Origin: Erythrobacter sp. F6033 | GTDB taxonomy: Bacteria; Pseudomonadota; Alphaproteobacteria; Sphingomonadales; Sphingomonadaceae | NCBI RefSeq assembly: GCF_023016005.1 | Contig: NZ_JALKAZ010000002.1 | Location: 186,001-250,000 of the forward strand | DNA length: 64,000 nucleotides | Direction: 5' to 3' | Shown here: positions 36,210-44,216 of the stretch, piece by piece | Numbering within the stretch: the first letter of the stretch is position 1 | How the letters are laid out: each line of letters opens with the position of its first letter | Made by a program: the position numbers and the translations under genes | Notes under the pieces: generated by a model | The model's database searches: none | Seen by the model: the letters and a program-made list of their open reading frames with translations, nothing else | Told to the model about the DNA's origin: nothing

Positions 36210-37250
36210 TTACCGCTTCGTCGCGAAACGGGCGATCTCCGCCAGGTTTTGCGCCAGAAAAAGCTCGGCTGACTGACTGTTGGAAAGCAGCGCACGGTGC
36301 AGGTTGATTAAACGCGGGATAAGTCGCTCAAGCTTTCCCCGGTGCCACCGCGCAAGCTGATTGCGGATGTCCCGCTCTTCTTTCCAGAAGATGCCGAGCT
36401 GCGCTTTTTCGCCTTTGCCAAGATTGTCGAATGATCCGCGCGGGCCGAGTTTCGCGGTGATCTGCGCCAGTTGTGCAGCGCGCCGTTCCAGCGCGAGCAG
36501 CAAGCCAACGGGATTGAGGCCGAGCTCGCGCATGCGGCGCACCTCGTCAGAAAGCCGGTTTAACTCCCCGCCCATCACTGCGTTTACAACCGGCTGAAAC
36601 CCGTCCTCTTCGGTCGCCGCGCCGATCTCACCGTAATCATCGACCGAAGCGGACTTTGGCGATTGCGGATCGGCGTCGCAGTAGAGCGCAAGTTTAGTCA
36701 CTTCTGACTGCGCGAGCCTGACATCAAGGCCGGCTGCACGCGCGATACGTTCAGCGAGGTCTCCGCCGAGCCGTAATCCCGCAGCATCCGCCATTCCGCG
36801 CACGGAAGCCGCGACTGTCATCAGATCAGGCGGGTAGAACATCGCCACCAGCGCATCGGGCCGCTTCTCCAGCAGCTTTGCCGTGCGCGATTTATCCGTG
36901 GCGGAAGTGGCCACCACAAAGACCGGAGCCGCATCGCCCGCACCGGCATCGCTCGTTTCGATCAGAGCTTTTAGCGCATCGTGCGCCTCATCGCCGCTCG
37001 CGCGGACAAGGATATGCCGTTTGTCACCAAACAGGCTTTCGCTGCGCGCTTCATCGCCCAGCATCGCCGGATCGCGTTTGATATCGGCGCCAGCCAGATC
37101 GACGCGCTCTCCGGCATCGGGCATGGCTTCGATAATCTTCGCAGCGGCAGCGGAAGCACCCGCTTCATCAGGGCCACAGAAAAAGAAAAGGTTGGCGGTG
37201 TCGGCACCGCGGGGAAGGCCGCGGGCAAAATCTTTCTGTGTAGCCTTCAT
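36210..37250 (-). CDS. holA: DNA polymerase III subunit delta
   Basis: A 346-residue clamp-loader subunit that opens the sliding clamp. Typical features are an N-terminal Rossmann-like domain (FFFCGPDEAGASAAAAKIIEA), the middle DALVAMFYPPDLMTVAASVRGMA, and a helical C-terminal collar (GLNPVGLLLALERRAAQLAQI; WHRGKLERLIPRLINLHRALLSN). It is third in the order leuS-lptE-holA, a conserved arrangement in Gram-negative bacteria. It begins seven bases after lptE. Confidence 0.93.
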   Translation of the reverse strand: MKATQKDFARGLPRGADTANLFFFCGPDEAGASAAAAKIIEAMPDAGERVDLAGADIKRDPAMLGDEARSESLFGDKRHILVRASGDEAHDALKALIETSDAGAGDAAPVFVVATSATDKSRTAKLLEKRPDALVAMFYPPDLMTVAASVRGMADAAGLRLGGDLAERIARAAGLDVRLAQSEVTKLALYCDADPQSPKSASVDDYGEIGAATEEDGFQPVVNAVMGGELNRLSDEVRRMRELGLNPVGLLLALERRAAQLAQITAKLGPRGSFDNLGKGEKAQLGIFWKEERDIRNQLARWHRGKLERLIPRLINLHRALLSNSQSAELFLAQNLAEIARFATKR

Positions 37251-37257
37251 CGCAGGC

Positions 37258-37767
37258 TCACTGCGCAGTCGCCTCTTTGGCCCGCTCTCTCAGAGTCAAA
37301 GCGATGCGCGTCGTCATCCGGTCGGCGACTTCCTTGGCGAGGTTCTCAAGAGCGCGCTGTTCAGCGGCAATGGTGGCATATTCGCTGGATACCACATCGA
37401 TGCCGGCATCCGATCCGGCAGTCGCGTCCAGCAGGATTTCGCCGGTCGCAAGGTCAACCAATTGATAGCGCGCCCTAAGAATGCGGCGTTCGCGGCTGGT
37501 CGTATCATCATTGAGCACGCCCAATGCTTCAAGCGCATCATCCAGCCGTACATCGAGCCGGTAAGCTGGCGAAGCATTTCCCGCCGCGCCCAGCCGTTCG
37601 TTCAAGGCATTGCGAACCAGCCAGCCGCCGCGCCCCGGAATGGCAGGTACATCAATCGCAGCCAGCCCCTGAGCCACACCTGCATTGCCGCCACCGCTAT
37701 AGAGCGGCTGAAGCCCGCAAGCGGACAGGGCCAGAGTGGCGAGCAAAAGAAGTGCGCCGCGTATCAT
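37258..37767 (-). CDS. lptE: LPS assembly lipoprotein LptE
   Basis: A 169-residue outer-membrane lipoprotein that plugs LptD. The lipobox LSAC ends at Cys17 ([15 protein letters not shown]), and GLQPLY is typical of LptE. The body has [19 protein letters not shown] and a C-terminal helix with [21 protein letters not shown]. Its ATG overlaps the leuS stop by four bases. Together with lptC and lptA, most of the LPS bridge other than the ABC core is encoded here. Confidence 0.9.
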   Translation of the reverse strand: MIRGALLLLATLALSACGLQPLYSGGGNAGVAQGLAAIDVPAIPGRGGWLVRNALNERLGAAGNASPAYRLDVRLDDALEALGVLNDDTTSRERRILRARYQLVDLATGEILLDATAGSDAGIDVVSSEYATIAAEQRALENLAKEVADRMTTRIALTLRERAKEATAQ

Positions 37768-40274
37768 GTAACGATGTTCACCAATCTATCGGGCACCACG
37801 ATCACCTTGCGAATATCCGCGCCATCGATTGAACGCTGAACCTTCTCGCTGGCGAGTGCAAGCGCTTCGAGGTCGTCTTTGGCTGCTCCCTTGGGCGCGG
37901 TGATCGTATCGCGCAGCTTGCCCATATGCTGGATCGCAATCGTCACTTCGTCCTCGACCAACATGGCTGGGTCATGATCGGGCCACGCCGCGTCCGCAAT
38001 CAACGTGTCGTGGCCGAGCTTGGCATAGGCTTCTTCCGCCAAGTGCGGCATCATCGGGCTGACGAGGTGAAGCACAGCGCGGATCGCAAAGTTTTTGGCT
38101 TCGCTTGAGCCTGCTTTTTCAGCGGCTCCGGTCAGTTCGTAAATGCGCGCAACGGCTTTGTTGAAACCGAGCGCCTCGATGTCATCGGCCACCGCAACGA
38201 TGGCTTGGTTAGCCTTGCGGGAAAGCGCCTTGTCTTCGCCGGTCGCGTTCGCATCGTAGCTGTCGAACAGACGCCAAAGGCGTTGAACGAAGCGAGCGCA
38301 GCCTTCGATGCCGCTGGCGGACCATGGCAAATCGCGCTCTGGCGGGCTGTCGGACAGCATGAACCAGCGCACCGCATCCGCACCGTATTCGTCGATAATG
38401 TTGTCGGGATCGACGACGTTCTTCTTCGACTTCGACATTTTAACGACGCGGCCAGCCTCAACCGGAGCGCCGTTTTCGATAGCGACCCAATCCTGACCGT
38501 CCTTGCGGACTTCATCAGGCGAAAGCCAGCTGCCATCGCCCAGGCTATACGTCTCGTGCGTCACCATACCCTGCGTAAAGAGCGCGGCGAACGGCTCTTT
38601 CACATCGAGCTTGCCGATATGCGCCAAGGCGCGCGTCCAGAAACGGGCGTAGAGCAAGTGCAGGATCGCATGTTCGACGCCGCCAATATAGTGCTGCACC
38701 GGCAGCCATTTGGCGATCTCTCCCGCGTCAAACGGCTTGTCCGCAGGCTGGCTGGCAAAGCGTAGGAAATACCACGATGAGTTTGTAAACGTGTCGAGCG
38801 TATCGGTCTCGCGCACGGCTTTGCAGCCGCATTTGGGGCAATCGACATGCTTCCACGTCGCGTGCCGCTCCAGCGGGTTGCCCGGCGTTTCGAAGTCCAC
38901 ATCATCCGGCAAAGTCACCGGAAGCTGATCCTTTGGCACAGGAACCACACCGCAGGCATCGCAGTGAATGAACGGGATCGGGGTGCCCCAATAACGCTGG
39001 CGCGAAATGCCCCAATCGCGCAGCCGCCAAACGGTAGTGCCTTCGCCCCAGCCGCCCGCTTCAGCGCGTTTGATAACTTCGGCCTTGGCATCCTCGACGC
39101 TCATTCCGTCGAGGAAGTCGGAATTGACGATTACGCCGTCACCCGATTCCGCCTCGTCGCCCAAAGGCGCATCGGCGGCGCTCAAATCGCTGGCGACAAC
39201 GCGCGCGATGGGCTGTTTGTATTTGGTCGCGAATTCGAAATCGCGCTGATCATGGCCCGGCACGCCCATCACCGCGCCGGTGCCGTAATCCATCAGCACG
39301 AAGTTCGCGATAAAGACCGGCATGGCCGCGCCGGTGAACGGATGCTTGGCCGTGATGCCGGTGTCAAAGCCGAGTTTTTCGGCGGTTTCCAGTTCCGCCG
39401 CGGTCGTGCCGCCGCGCTTGCATTCTTCAATGAAGGCCTTGGCTTCGGCGTTTTCCGCTGCGACCGCTTGAGCAATCGGATGATCCGCTGCAATTGCGCA
39501 GAAACTCGCGCCGAAAATCGTATCGGGCCGCGTAGTGTAGACGGGCAGTTTCTCGCCGTTTGACAGGTCGAAGGAAAATTCCAGACCGGACGATTTGCCG
39601 ATCCAGTTTTCCTGCATCAGGCGGACCTTTTCAGGCCAGTCTTTGAGCTCGCCCAACCCCGTCAGCAGACCCTCGGCAAAATCGGTGATCTTGAGGAACC
39701 ACTGGTCCAACTTACGCTTTTCGACCTCTGCGCCGCTGCGCCAACCTTTGCCATCGATAACCTGCTCATTGGCGAGCACGGTCATATCGACCGGATCCCA
39801 GTTCACCTCGGATGATTTTCGGTACACCAGGCCGGCGGCGTACATATCGATGAAAAGCGATTGTTCGTGTCCGTAATATTCGGGATCGCAGGTCGCAAAC
39901 TCGCGCGTCCAGTCGAGCGCAAAGCCGATCCGTTTCAGCTGCGCCTTCATCCCCTCGATATTCGAACGGGTCCACGCGCCGGGATGGACTTTCTTTTCCA
40001 TCGCCGCATTTTCTGCGGGCATGCCGAAAGCGTCCCAGCCCATCGGATGGAGCACTTCGCAGCCGCGCATCTTCTTATAGCGCGCCAGCACATCGCCCAT
40101 CGTGTAATTGCGCACATGCCCCATATGGATGCGCCCCGATGGATAGGGGAACATCTCAAGGATGTAGCTCTTGGGCTTTTGGCTATTGGAATCCGCGTTG
40201 AACGTGCCCGCGTCATCCCACGCGCGCTGCCAGCGCCCGTCGGCCGAAGACGGATCGAAACGATTATCAGTCAT
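37764..40274 (-). CDS. leuS: Leucyl-tRNA synthetase
   Basis: An 836-residue class I synthetase. The HIGH-type motif is HMGH at 50-53 ([19 protein letters not shown]). The editing domain follows (about 220-420), a zinc-type Cys cluster is visible around CDACGVVP and CPKCGCKA, and KMSKSKKNV supplies the second signature. The length is slightly short of 860 in E. coli but usual for alphaproteobacteria. It leads the leuS-lptE-holA operon, preceded closely by the DUF3576 gene. Confidence 0.98.
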   Translation of the reverse strand: MTDNRFDPSSADGRWQRAWDDAGTFNADSNSQKPKSYILEMFPYPSGRIHMGHVRNYTMGDVLARYKKMRGCEVLHPMGWDAFGMPAENAAMEKKVHPGAWTRSNIEGMKAQLKRIGFALDWTREFATCDPEYYGHEQSLFIDMYAAGLVYRKSSEVNWDPVDMTVLANEQVIDGKGWRSGAEVEKRKLDQWFLKITDFAEGLLTGLGELKDWPEKVRLMQENWIGKSSGLEFSFDLSNGEKLPVYTTRPDTIFGASFCAIAADHPIAQAVAAENAEAKAFIEECKRGGTTAAELETAEKLGFDTGITAKHPFTGAAMPVFIANFVLMDYGTGAVMGVPGHDQRDFEFATKYKQPIARVVASDLSAADAPLGDEAESGDGVIVNSDFLDGMSVEDAKAEVIKRAEAGGWGEGTTVWRLRDWGISRQRYWGTPIPFIHCDACGVVPVPKDQLPVTLPDDVDFETPGNPLERHATWKHVDCPKCGCKAVRETDTLDTFTNSSWYFLRFASQPADKPFDAGEIAKWLPVQHYIGGVEHAILHLLYARFWTRALAHIGKLDVKEPFAALFTQGMVTHETYSLGDGSWLSPDEVRKDGQDWVAIENGAPVEAGRVVKMSKSKKNVVDPDNIIDEYGADAVRWFMLSDSPPERDLPWSASGIEGCARFVQRLWRLFDSYDANATGEDKALSRKANQAIVAVADDIEALGFNKAVARIYELTGAAEKAGSSEAKNFAIRAVLHLVSPMMPHLAEEAYAKLGHDTLIADAAWPDHDPAMLVEDEVTIAIQHMGKLRDTITAPKGAAKDDLEALALASEKVQRSIDGADIRKVIVVPDRLVNIVT

Positions 40275-40299
40275 GTGAAACCCGCTAACGCGAATTGGA

Positions 40300-40752
40300 T
40301 CAGGAAGCGAGAGCCTTGCGGCGCAGATCGCGCGCTTTCGTCAGGATAATGTCTTCGAGCTTCTGCACAGTCGCGGCCTGAACAGGCGCTTCGACCCATT
40401 GGCCGCTCTGCGATACCTGACGGCTCGCTGCGACGCGAAGGGCGTCTGCACGCAGATCCTGATCAAGAATAGTCACGGTCAGCTTCACGCGCTCGTTCGG
40501 GTTGCTCGGGTTCGCATACCAGTCAGTCGCGATCACACCGCCTGCGCTGTCTGCGGAGGCAAGCGGAGCAAAACTGACTGTTTCAATCGCAGCGCGCCAC
40601 AGAAACGCATTCACGCCAATCGTGTTGATTTGCGCCGATTGCAGTTCGGATGTTGGGCGATCACGGCCACCACATGCTGCCAGAGTGGCGAGCGCACCCG
40701 CCATGAGTGCGATGCGTGTCGTGTTCGAAAATGCGAGTTTGGCGCGTGTCAC
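40300..40752 (-). CDS. DUF3576 family lipoprotein
   Basis: A 150-residue protein from the GTG at 40752, chosen because it places a basic residue run before the hydrophobic helix and lipobox ([11 protein letters not shown]); the frame is open to 40839. The conserved block [32 protein letters not shown] and the [13 protein letters not shown] segment match DUF3576, a family found next to leuS in alphaproteobacteria. Its function is unknown; it is probably involved with outer-membrane biogenesis through its neighbours. Confidence 0.82.
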   Translation of the reverse strand: MTRAKLAFSNTTRIALMAGALATLAACGGRDRPTSELQSAQINTIGVNAFLWRAAIETVSFAPLASADSAGGVIATDWYANPSNPNERVKLTVTILDQDLRADALRVAASRQVSQSGQWVEAPVQAATVQKLEDIILTKARDLRRKALAS

Positions 40753-41132
40753 TAGAGGCAAATCCCTTTGTCTGTCTTCAACGGCTCTATAACCCGCACA
40801 CCGCGCGCGGCAAGCTTTGTGCAGCGATGATTGTTGCACAAACCGTTATCAGTTCTGACCGTTGGAAAGCCATCTTTGGCCTTAAGGGGCGCTGAATTGC
40901 CCGCATTCTCTGGGCGAATCTGTGTGCAGGGAGCAACAGTTTAACGGGGAACTGCAATTCGCAGTGTGGAAAAGATTGCGCAGGGGCGTGCCATAATTCA
41001 GTCTCCCCAGTGTTGTAAGAGTTATTCCGAGTCGACTCAGTAACCGTTCAGGCAACTGATGCGAATAAGGGTAATAACAGCGACCGATTCCCACCTTTGG
41101 GGATCATCACAAGACAGGGGCAGTCGAAAGAC
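40753..41132. other. 380-bp divergent intergenic region
   Basis: This is the longest gap in the window and lies between the divergent DUF3576 and orphan exported genes, so it should hold both promoters. It contains the inverted repeat at 40816-40842 and a 10-bp palindrome GAGTCGACTC at 41029-41038. No convincing ORF, tRNA or known riboswitch was seen. Confidence 0.5.
40816..40842. promoter_or_regulatory. Inverted repeat sharing half-sites with the phaZ palindrome
   Basis: Arms TTTGTGCA (40816-40823) and TGCACAAA (40835-40842) are perfect 8-bp complements with an 11-bp spacer. The TTGTGCA/TGCACAA half-sites equal those of the palindrome at 13738-13754, where the spacer is 1 bp, a difference of about one helical turn. 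A common regulator is possible. Confidence 0.35.
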
Positions 41133-41885
41133 ATGGCACGCGGTTTGAACATTGGAGCAGGAAAGCAGCGTAAGCTGCCATTGCTCGGTGTGGCCGGCGC
41201 TCTAATGCTCGCACTGCCTTCGGCTGGACTTGCGGTTGTCGGCTTTGGCCCAGCCACCGTTTCCGGCGATGACAGTGGTTTTGGAATTTTCACTCCGGCT
41301 TCAATTGATCCGGATCTCGCCGCTCGAGTGGCTGATAAGGCCCGTGCGCAAGGGATTCGTTTTACACCTGCCGGATCAAACCCGGTTCTGAGTAACAACA
41401 CTGTGACCGTTGCAGTGCGGATTGATGCCGATACTGCGAAAGCCGTGTCTGTGCGCTCCGCAATCGAAGCGGCTCCCGGCGCTGGCAAGACAATCGCTTC
41501 GCTGCAGTCCAGCCGTTTCAATCTCGGCACGGCGCGCGGTTATCAAAGCTTTGCTCGGCAGGTTGAACTGCCCAGCAATGTTCAGAACCTCGCCGTTCCG
41601 GACTTGACCGAATTTGAGCCCGCGCAGCCGCGTGCTGTTAAGAAGCCAAGCCGTCTGCAACCGCGGATCGAGCTTGAGGATGAAGCGATCGCTGGTCGCT
41701 CACCGAACACTCTCGACTCGCTCGGTTCGCAAACCGTCGATGTGGGCGGCAGCTTCAGCCTTTCGCCAAACCTCGATGTGACCGCAGGTGTCCGTTACTC
41801 GCAAGAACGCGAGCGCCTCGATCCGCTGACCAATTCGGTTCAGGACAGTCAGGCGGTCTATGTCGGGACCCAGATCAAATTCTGA
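41133..41885 (+). CDS. Orphan exported protein with C-terminal barrel-like tail
   Basis: A 250-residue protein from MARGLNIGAGKQRK; the frame is open from a TTG at 41097. A basic N-terminus and hydrophobic segment (LPLLGVAGALMLALPSAGLA) form a signal peptide. The middle (about 45-170) has an Ala/Val-rich region with SIDPDLAARVADKARAQG and is not assigned. The last 45 residues alternate (VGGSFSLSPNLDVTAGVRYSQ, then AVYVGTQIKF) and end in Phe, like the last strands of an outer-membrane barrel. No family was recognised. A clean terminator follows. Confidence 0.7.
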   Translation: MARGLNIGAGKQRKLPLLGVAGALMLALPSAGLAVVGFGPATVSGDDSGFGIFTPASIDPDLAARVADKARAQGIRFTPAGSNPVLSNNTVTVAVRIDADTAKAVSVRSAIEAAPGAGKTIASLQSSRFNLGTARGYQSFARQVELPSNVQNLAVPDLTEFEPAQPRAVKKPSRLQPRIELEDEAIAGRSPNTLDSLGSQTVDVGGSFSLSPNLDVTAGVRYSQERERLDPLTNSVQDSQAVYVGTQIKF

Positions 41886-41927
41886 TCGGGAGACCGGAAG
41901 GCACTCACCACGAGACATTCGTATGCA

Positions 41928-41954
41928 AGACCTCGCTTCGGCGGGGTTTTTCTT
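41928..41954 (+). terminator. Rho-independent terminator with UUCG loop
   Basis: Stem CCTCGC/GCGGGG around a TTCG tetraloop followed by TTTTTC, 46 bp after the orphan exported gene. It separates that gene from phaB. Confidence 0.85.
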
Positions 41955-42014
41955 TGCCTTCCGTAACGTCAGGTCTAGGTTTGCTTTTGAAATCACTATT
42001 CGAAAGGACAAACG

Positions 42015-42737
42015 ATGAACCGTGTAGCCGTAGTCACCGGAGGAACGCGTGGGATCGGGCGCGCGATTTGCGAACAATTGAAATCGGACGGGTTCAATGT
42101 TGTCGCCAATTACGGCGGCAATGATGCCGCCGCGCAGCAATTCTCCGAAGAAACGGGTGTGGCGACATACAAATTCGATGTCGGCGATCACGAAGCCACC
42201 CTGGCCGGATGTGAACAAATCGCCGCGGAAGTCGGCCCGGTCGAAGCGGTCGTCAACAATGCCGGGATTACCCGCGACGGGACGCTGCACAAGATGAGCT
42301 ATGACGATTGGCATGAGGTCATGCGCATCAATTTGGGTGGGTGCTTCAATATGTCGAAAGCCTGTTTTCCCGGCATGCGGGAGCGCGGATGGGGCCGGAT
42401 CGTCAATATCGGCTCTATCAACGGGCAGGCGGGCCAATATGGCCAAGTGAATTATGCAGCAGCCAAATCGGGCATACACGGCTTCACCAAAGCGCTCGCG
42501 CAGGAAGGCGCACGCGCCAACATCACCGTGAACGCTATTGCGCCCGGCTATATCGACACAGATATGGTCGCCGCCGTTCCGCAAGGTGTGCTTGATAAAA
42601 TCGTCGCGAAAATCCCGGTCGGGCGTTTGGGACAGGCAGGCGAGATCGCGCGCGGGGTGAGTTTCCTATGTTCCGAAGAAGCCGGTTTCGTCACCGGCTC
42701 CACCATGAGCATAAATGGCGGCCAACATATGTATTGA
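42015..42737 (+). CDS. phaB: Acetoacetyl-CoA reductase
   Basis: A 240-residue short-chain dehydrogenase reducing acetoacetyl-CoA to (R)-3-hydroxybutyryl-CoA with NADPH, the second step of PHB synthesis. It has TGGTRGIGRAI (cofactor loop), NNAGITRD, catalytic Ser and YAAAKSG (Tyr/Lys), the PhaB-like VNYAAAKSGIHGFTKALA, and the C-terminal MSINGGQHMY typical of PhaB rather than FabG. An AAAGGA site precedes the ATG. No thiolase or PHB synthase gene is adjacent. Confidence 0.93.
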   Translation: MNRVAVVTGGTRGIGRAICEQLKSDGFNVVANYGGNDAAAQQFSEETGVATYKFDVGDHEATLAGCEQIAAEVGPVEAVVNNAGITRDGTLHKMSYDDWHEVMRINLGGCFNMSKACFPGMRERGWGRIVNIGSINGQAGQYGQVNYAAAKSGIHGFTKALAQEGARANITVNAIAPGYIDTDMVAAVPQGVLDKIVAKIPVGRLGQAGEIARGVSFLCSEEAGFVTGSTMSINGGQHMY

Positions 42738-42826
42738 GCACCTTGCTGGCAGCTCCCGCAATTTAGTCATTCGTTAAGCATATCTGGTTAACTTGCCTTA
42801 TCCATAAAATTGGTGGGGAAGTTTTG

Positions 42827-43489
42827 ATGGCCGAAATGCAAAGACTATCACCGTCCGAAATGGGACGTCGCACGGTTCGCCGCGCCGATCCTGAGCGTGT
42901 CGATCTCTGCAACCGCCCTGCCAAAATCGTTAGCCATTCCGGCGAATATCTTTGCCTGATGGAGGCCTGTTCCACGATTGATATCGCCTTGGGGTTTCTT
43001 CACGCGGCACCTCCTGAACCGCGCTTGCTCTTGCAGCTTGAAAATGGGCTGACATTCCCGATCGAACGGGTGTGGACTGGCAAACGCCGCGCTGGATACC
43101 GTTTCGCGGGTGAAGTTCAGCTTGATGATTTCGCTGTGGGAACCGGAACGTTCGAAGCGCGCCCGATCCGTTTGAAAATTTCAGCGCCGGCTCAAATCGT
43201 GGATGGCAACGAGAGCAGCCATGTTCAGCTGATCAATCTGTCACGCGGAGGCGCACAATTTGAAAGCACCGCCGCGCATCAACTAAACCGCTTGGTCAGC
43301 GTCGCGATTGCAGATGGCCCGCAATGCCTTGGTGAGATTCTCTGGAAAGACGGAGACCGGTTCGGAATGAAATTCCAGCATCCGCTTTCCATCGAAGAAT
43401 TGTCCAACGCGGCGCTCGCGCTGCAGCCGCTTGACGCGCCGTTCCAGACGCCGCTGACCTCAAGCTTTGGAAAAGCGCGCGCAGCCTAA
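42827..43489 (+). CDS. PilZ-domain protein, possibly tandem
   Basis: A 220-residue protein starting at the ATG at 42827 (a TTG lies just before it), with GGGGAA upstream. The C-terminal half (about 115-200) has RPIRLKI and then INLSRGGAQFES followed by GEILWKDGDRFGMKF, the pattern of a PilZ domain that binds cyclic di-GMP. The N-terminal half (about 10-105) has RRADPERVDLCNRPAKIV and FPIERVWTGKRRAGYRF, which could be a degenerate second PilZ domain. The role is probably c-di-GMP control of motility or polysaccharide; the target is unknown. Confidence 0.75.
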   Translation: MAEMQRLSPSEMGRRTVRRADPERVDLCNRPAKIVSHSGEYLCLMEACSTIDIALGFLHAAPPEPRLLLQLENGLTFPIERVWTGKRRAGYRFAGEVQLDDFAVGTGTFEARPIRLKISAPAQIVDGNESSHVQLINLSRGGAQFESTAAHQLNRLVSVAIADGPQCLGEILWKDGDRFGMKFQHPLSIEELSNAALALQPLDAPFQTPLTSSFGKARAA

Positions 43490-43530
43490 GCAATCGGAAC
43501 CAATCCGGTGGCTCCCTAGTTTCTAGGGAT

Positions 43531-43743
43531 ATGTCGTCACCGGAACTCAGCGAAGCAGAAATCAGCGCGGTCATTGAAATGGCGCTGAGCGATCATATCG
43601 CCTTTGCCGAGATTGAGGCGCAATTTGGTTTGGCGGAAAAGCAGGTCAAAGTGCTGATGCGCGAGAACATCAAACCATCCAGCTACCGCACCTGGCGCAA
43701 GCGCGTGCGCGATTTTTCGGATCGGCGCGAACACTATAAATAG
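43531..43743 (+). CDS. TIGR03643 family small protein
   Basis: A 70-residue basic protein starting MSSPELSEAEISAVIEMALSDHIAF. The arrangement of an EMALSDxxxFxxIExxFGL helix, a KVLMRENIKPSSYRTWRKRV segment and an RREHYK end matches the TIGR03643 group, small proteins of unknown function with a helix-turn-helix-like appearance. It stands alone between the PilZ gene and a 212-bp gap that carries the 18-bp repeats. Confidence 0.8.
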   Translation: MSSPELSEAEISAVIEMALSDHIAFAEIEAQFGLAEKQVKVLMRENIKPSSYRTWRKRVRDFSDRREHYK

Positions 43744-43840
43744 GCGAACCCTCGGGCCGCCAAGTTTTCCTACATCGATGCAGACCGCTACGGATGATCC
43801 GGTTCTTTGAAATCGTCGATCCGCCGAAAAGTTGGACATG

Positions 43841-43858
43841 TGTCACCCGTGCCCTACA
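43841..43858 (+). repeat. 18-bp repeat, copy 1
   Basis: TGTCACCCGTGCCCTACA. It matches copy 2 at 15 of 18 and copy 3 at 15 of 18 positions. It is followed by CTTGGT, similar to the TCTGGT after copy 3. Confidence 0.65.
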
Positions 43859-43890
43859 CTTGGTTTTCCAATGAAATCATGAATTTACTC

Positions 43891-43908
43891 TGTAGGGCAC
43901 ACATGACA
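43891..43908 (-). repeat. 18-bp repeat, copy 2 (inverted)
   Basis: Reads TGTCATGTGTGCCCTACA on the minus strand. It matches copy 3 at 16 of 18 positions. Centres of copies 1-2 and 2-3 are 50 and 30 bp apart. Confidence 0.65.
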
Positions 43909-43920
43909 ACCCGCCCGATA

Positions 43921-43938
43921 TGTCATGCGTGTCCTACA
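43921..43938 (+). repeat. 18-bp repeat, copy 3
   Basis: TGTCATGCGTGTCCTACA, 17 bases before the ribbon-helix-helix gene ATG. A further partial half-site, GCATGACA, overlaps the start codon region. Confidence 0.65.
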
Positions 43939-43955
43939 TCTGGTAACACGCCCGC

Positions 43956-44216
43956 ATGACAACGACACCGCTCTATCATCCCCCAGTCAAACGCTCGATC
44001 GAGATCGCTGGTCACAAGACCAGCATTTCTCTTGAACCGTTATTCTGGGAAATGTTGCGAGATGTAGCGCAAGCCGAAAACGTCCCGATCAATGCCATTG
44101 TCGCCCGCGTCGATGCCGAGCGCATCCGGGCCGAAACCCCGCCCGGATTGGCCAGCGCTATTCGGGTGTGGCTGGTAAGCCAGGCCCTTGTTCAGAGGCC
44201 GGGCGAACAGCCCTGA
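43956..44216 (+). CDS. Ribbon-helix-helix domain protein
   Basis: An 86-residue protein. Residues about 12-60 (KRSIEIAGHKTSISLEPLFWEMLRDVA) match the RHH_4 ribbon-helix-helix family, DNA-binding proteins in which a beta strand from each subunit contacts the major groove. Three 18-bp repeats lie directly upstream, which suggests autoregulation. No obvious ribosome-binding site is seen before the ATG, so the message may be leaderless or weakly translated. Its 3' end overlaps the convergent gene by 59 bp. Confidence 0.8.
   Translation: MTTTPLYHPPVKRSIEIAGHKTSISLEPLFWEMLRDVAQAENVPINAIVARVDAERIRAETPPGLASAIRVWLVSQALVQRPGEQP

Noticed and set aside
40753..41132. Riboswitch or tRNA in the longest gap
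   Set aside because: No cloverleaf, T-loop GTTCRA motif in context, or known riboswitch core was seen. Only inverted repeats and divergent gene starts support regulation here.
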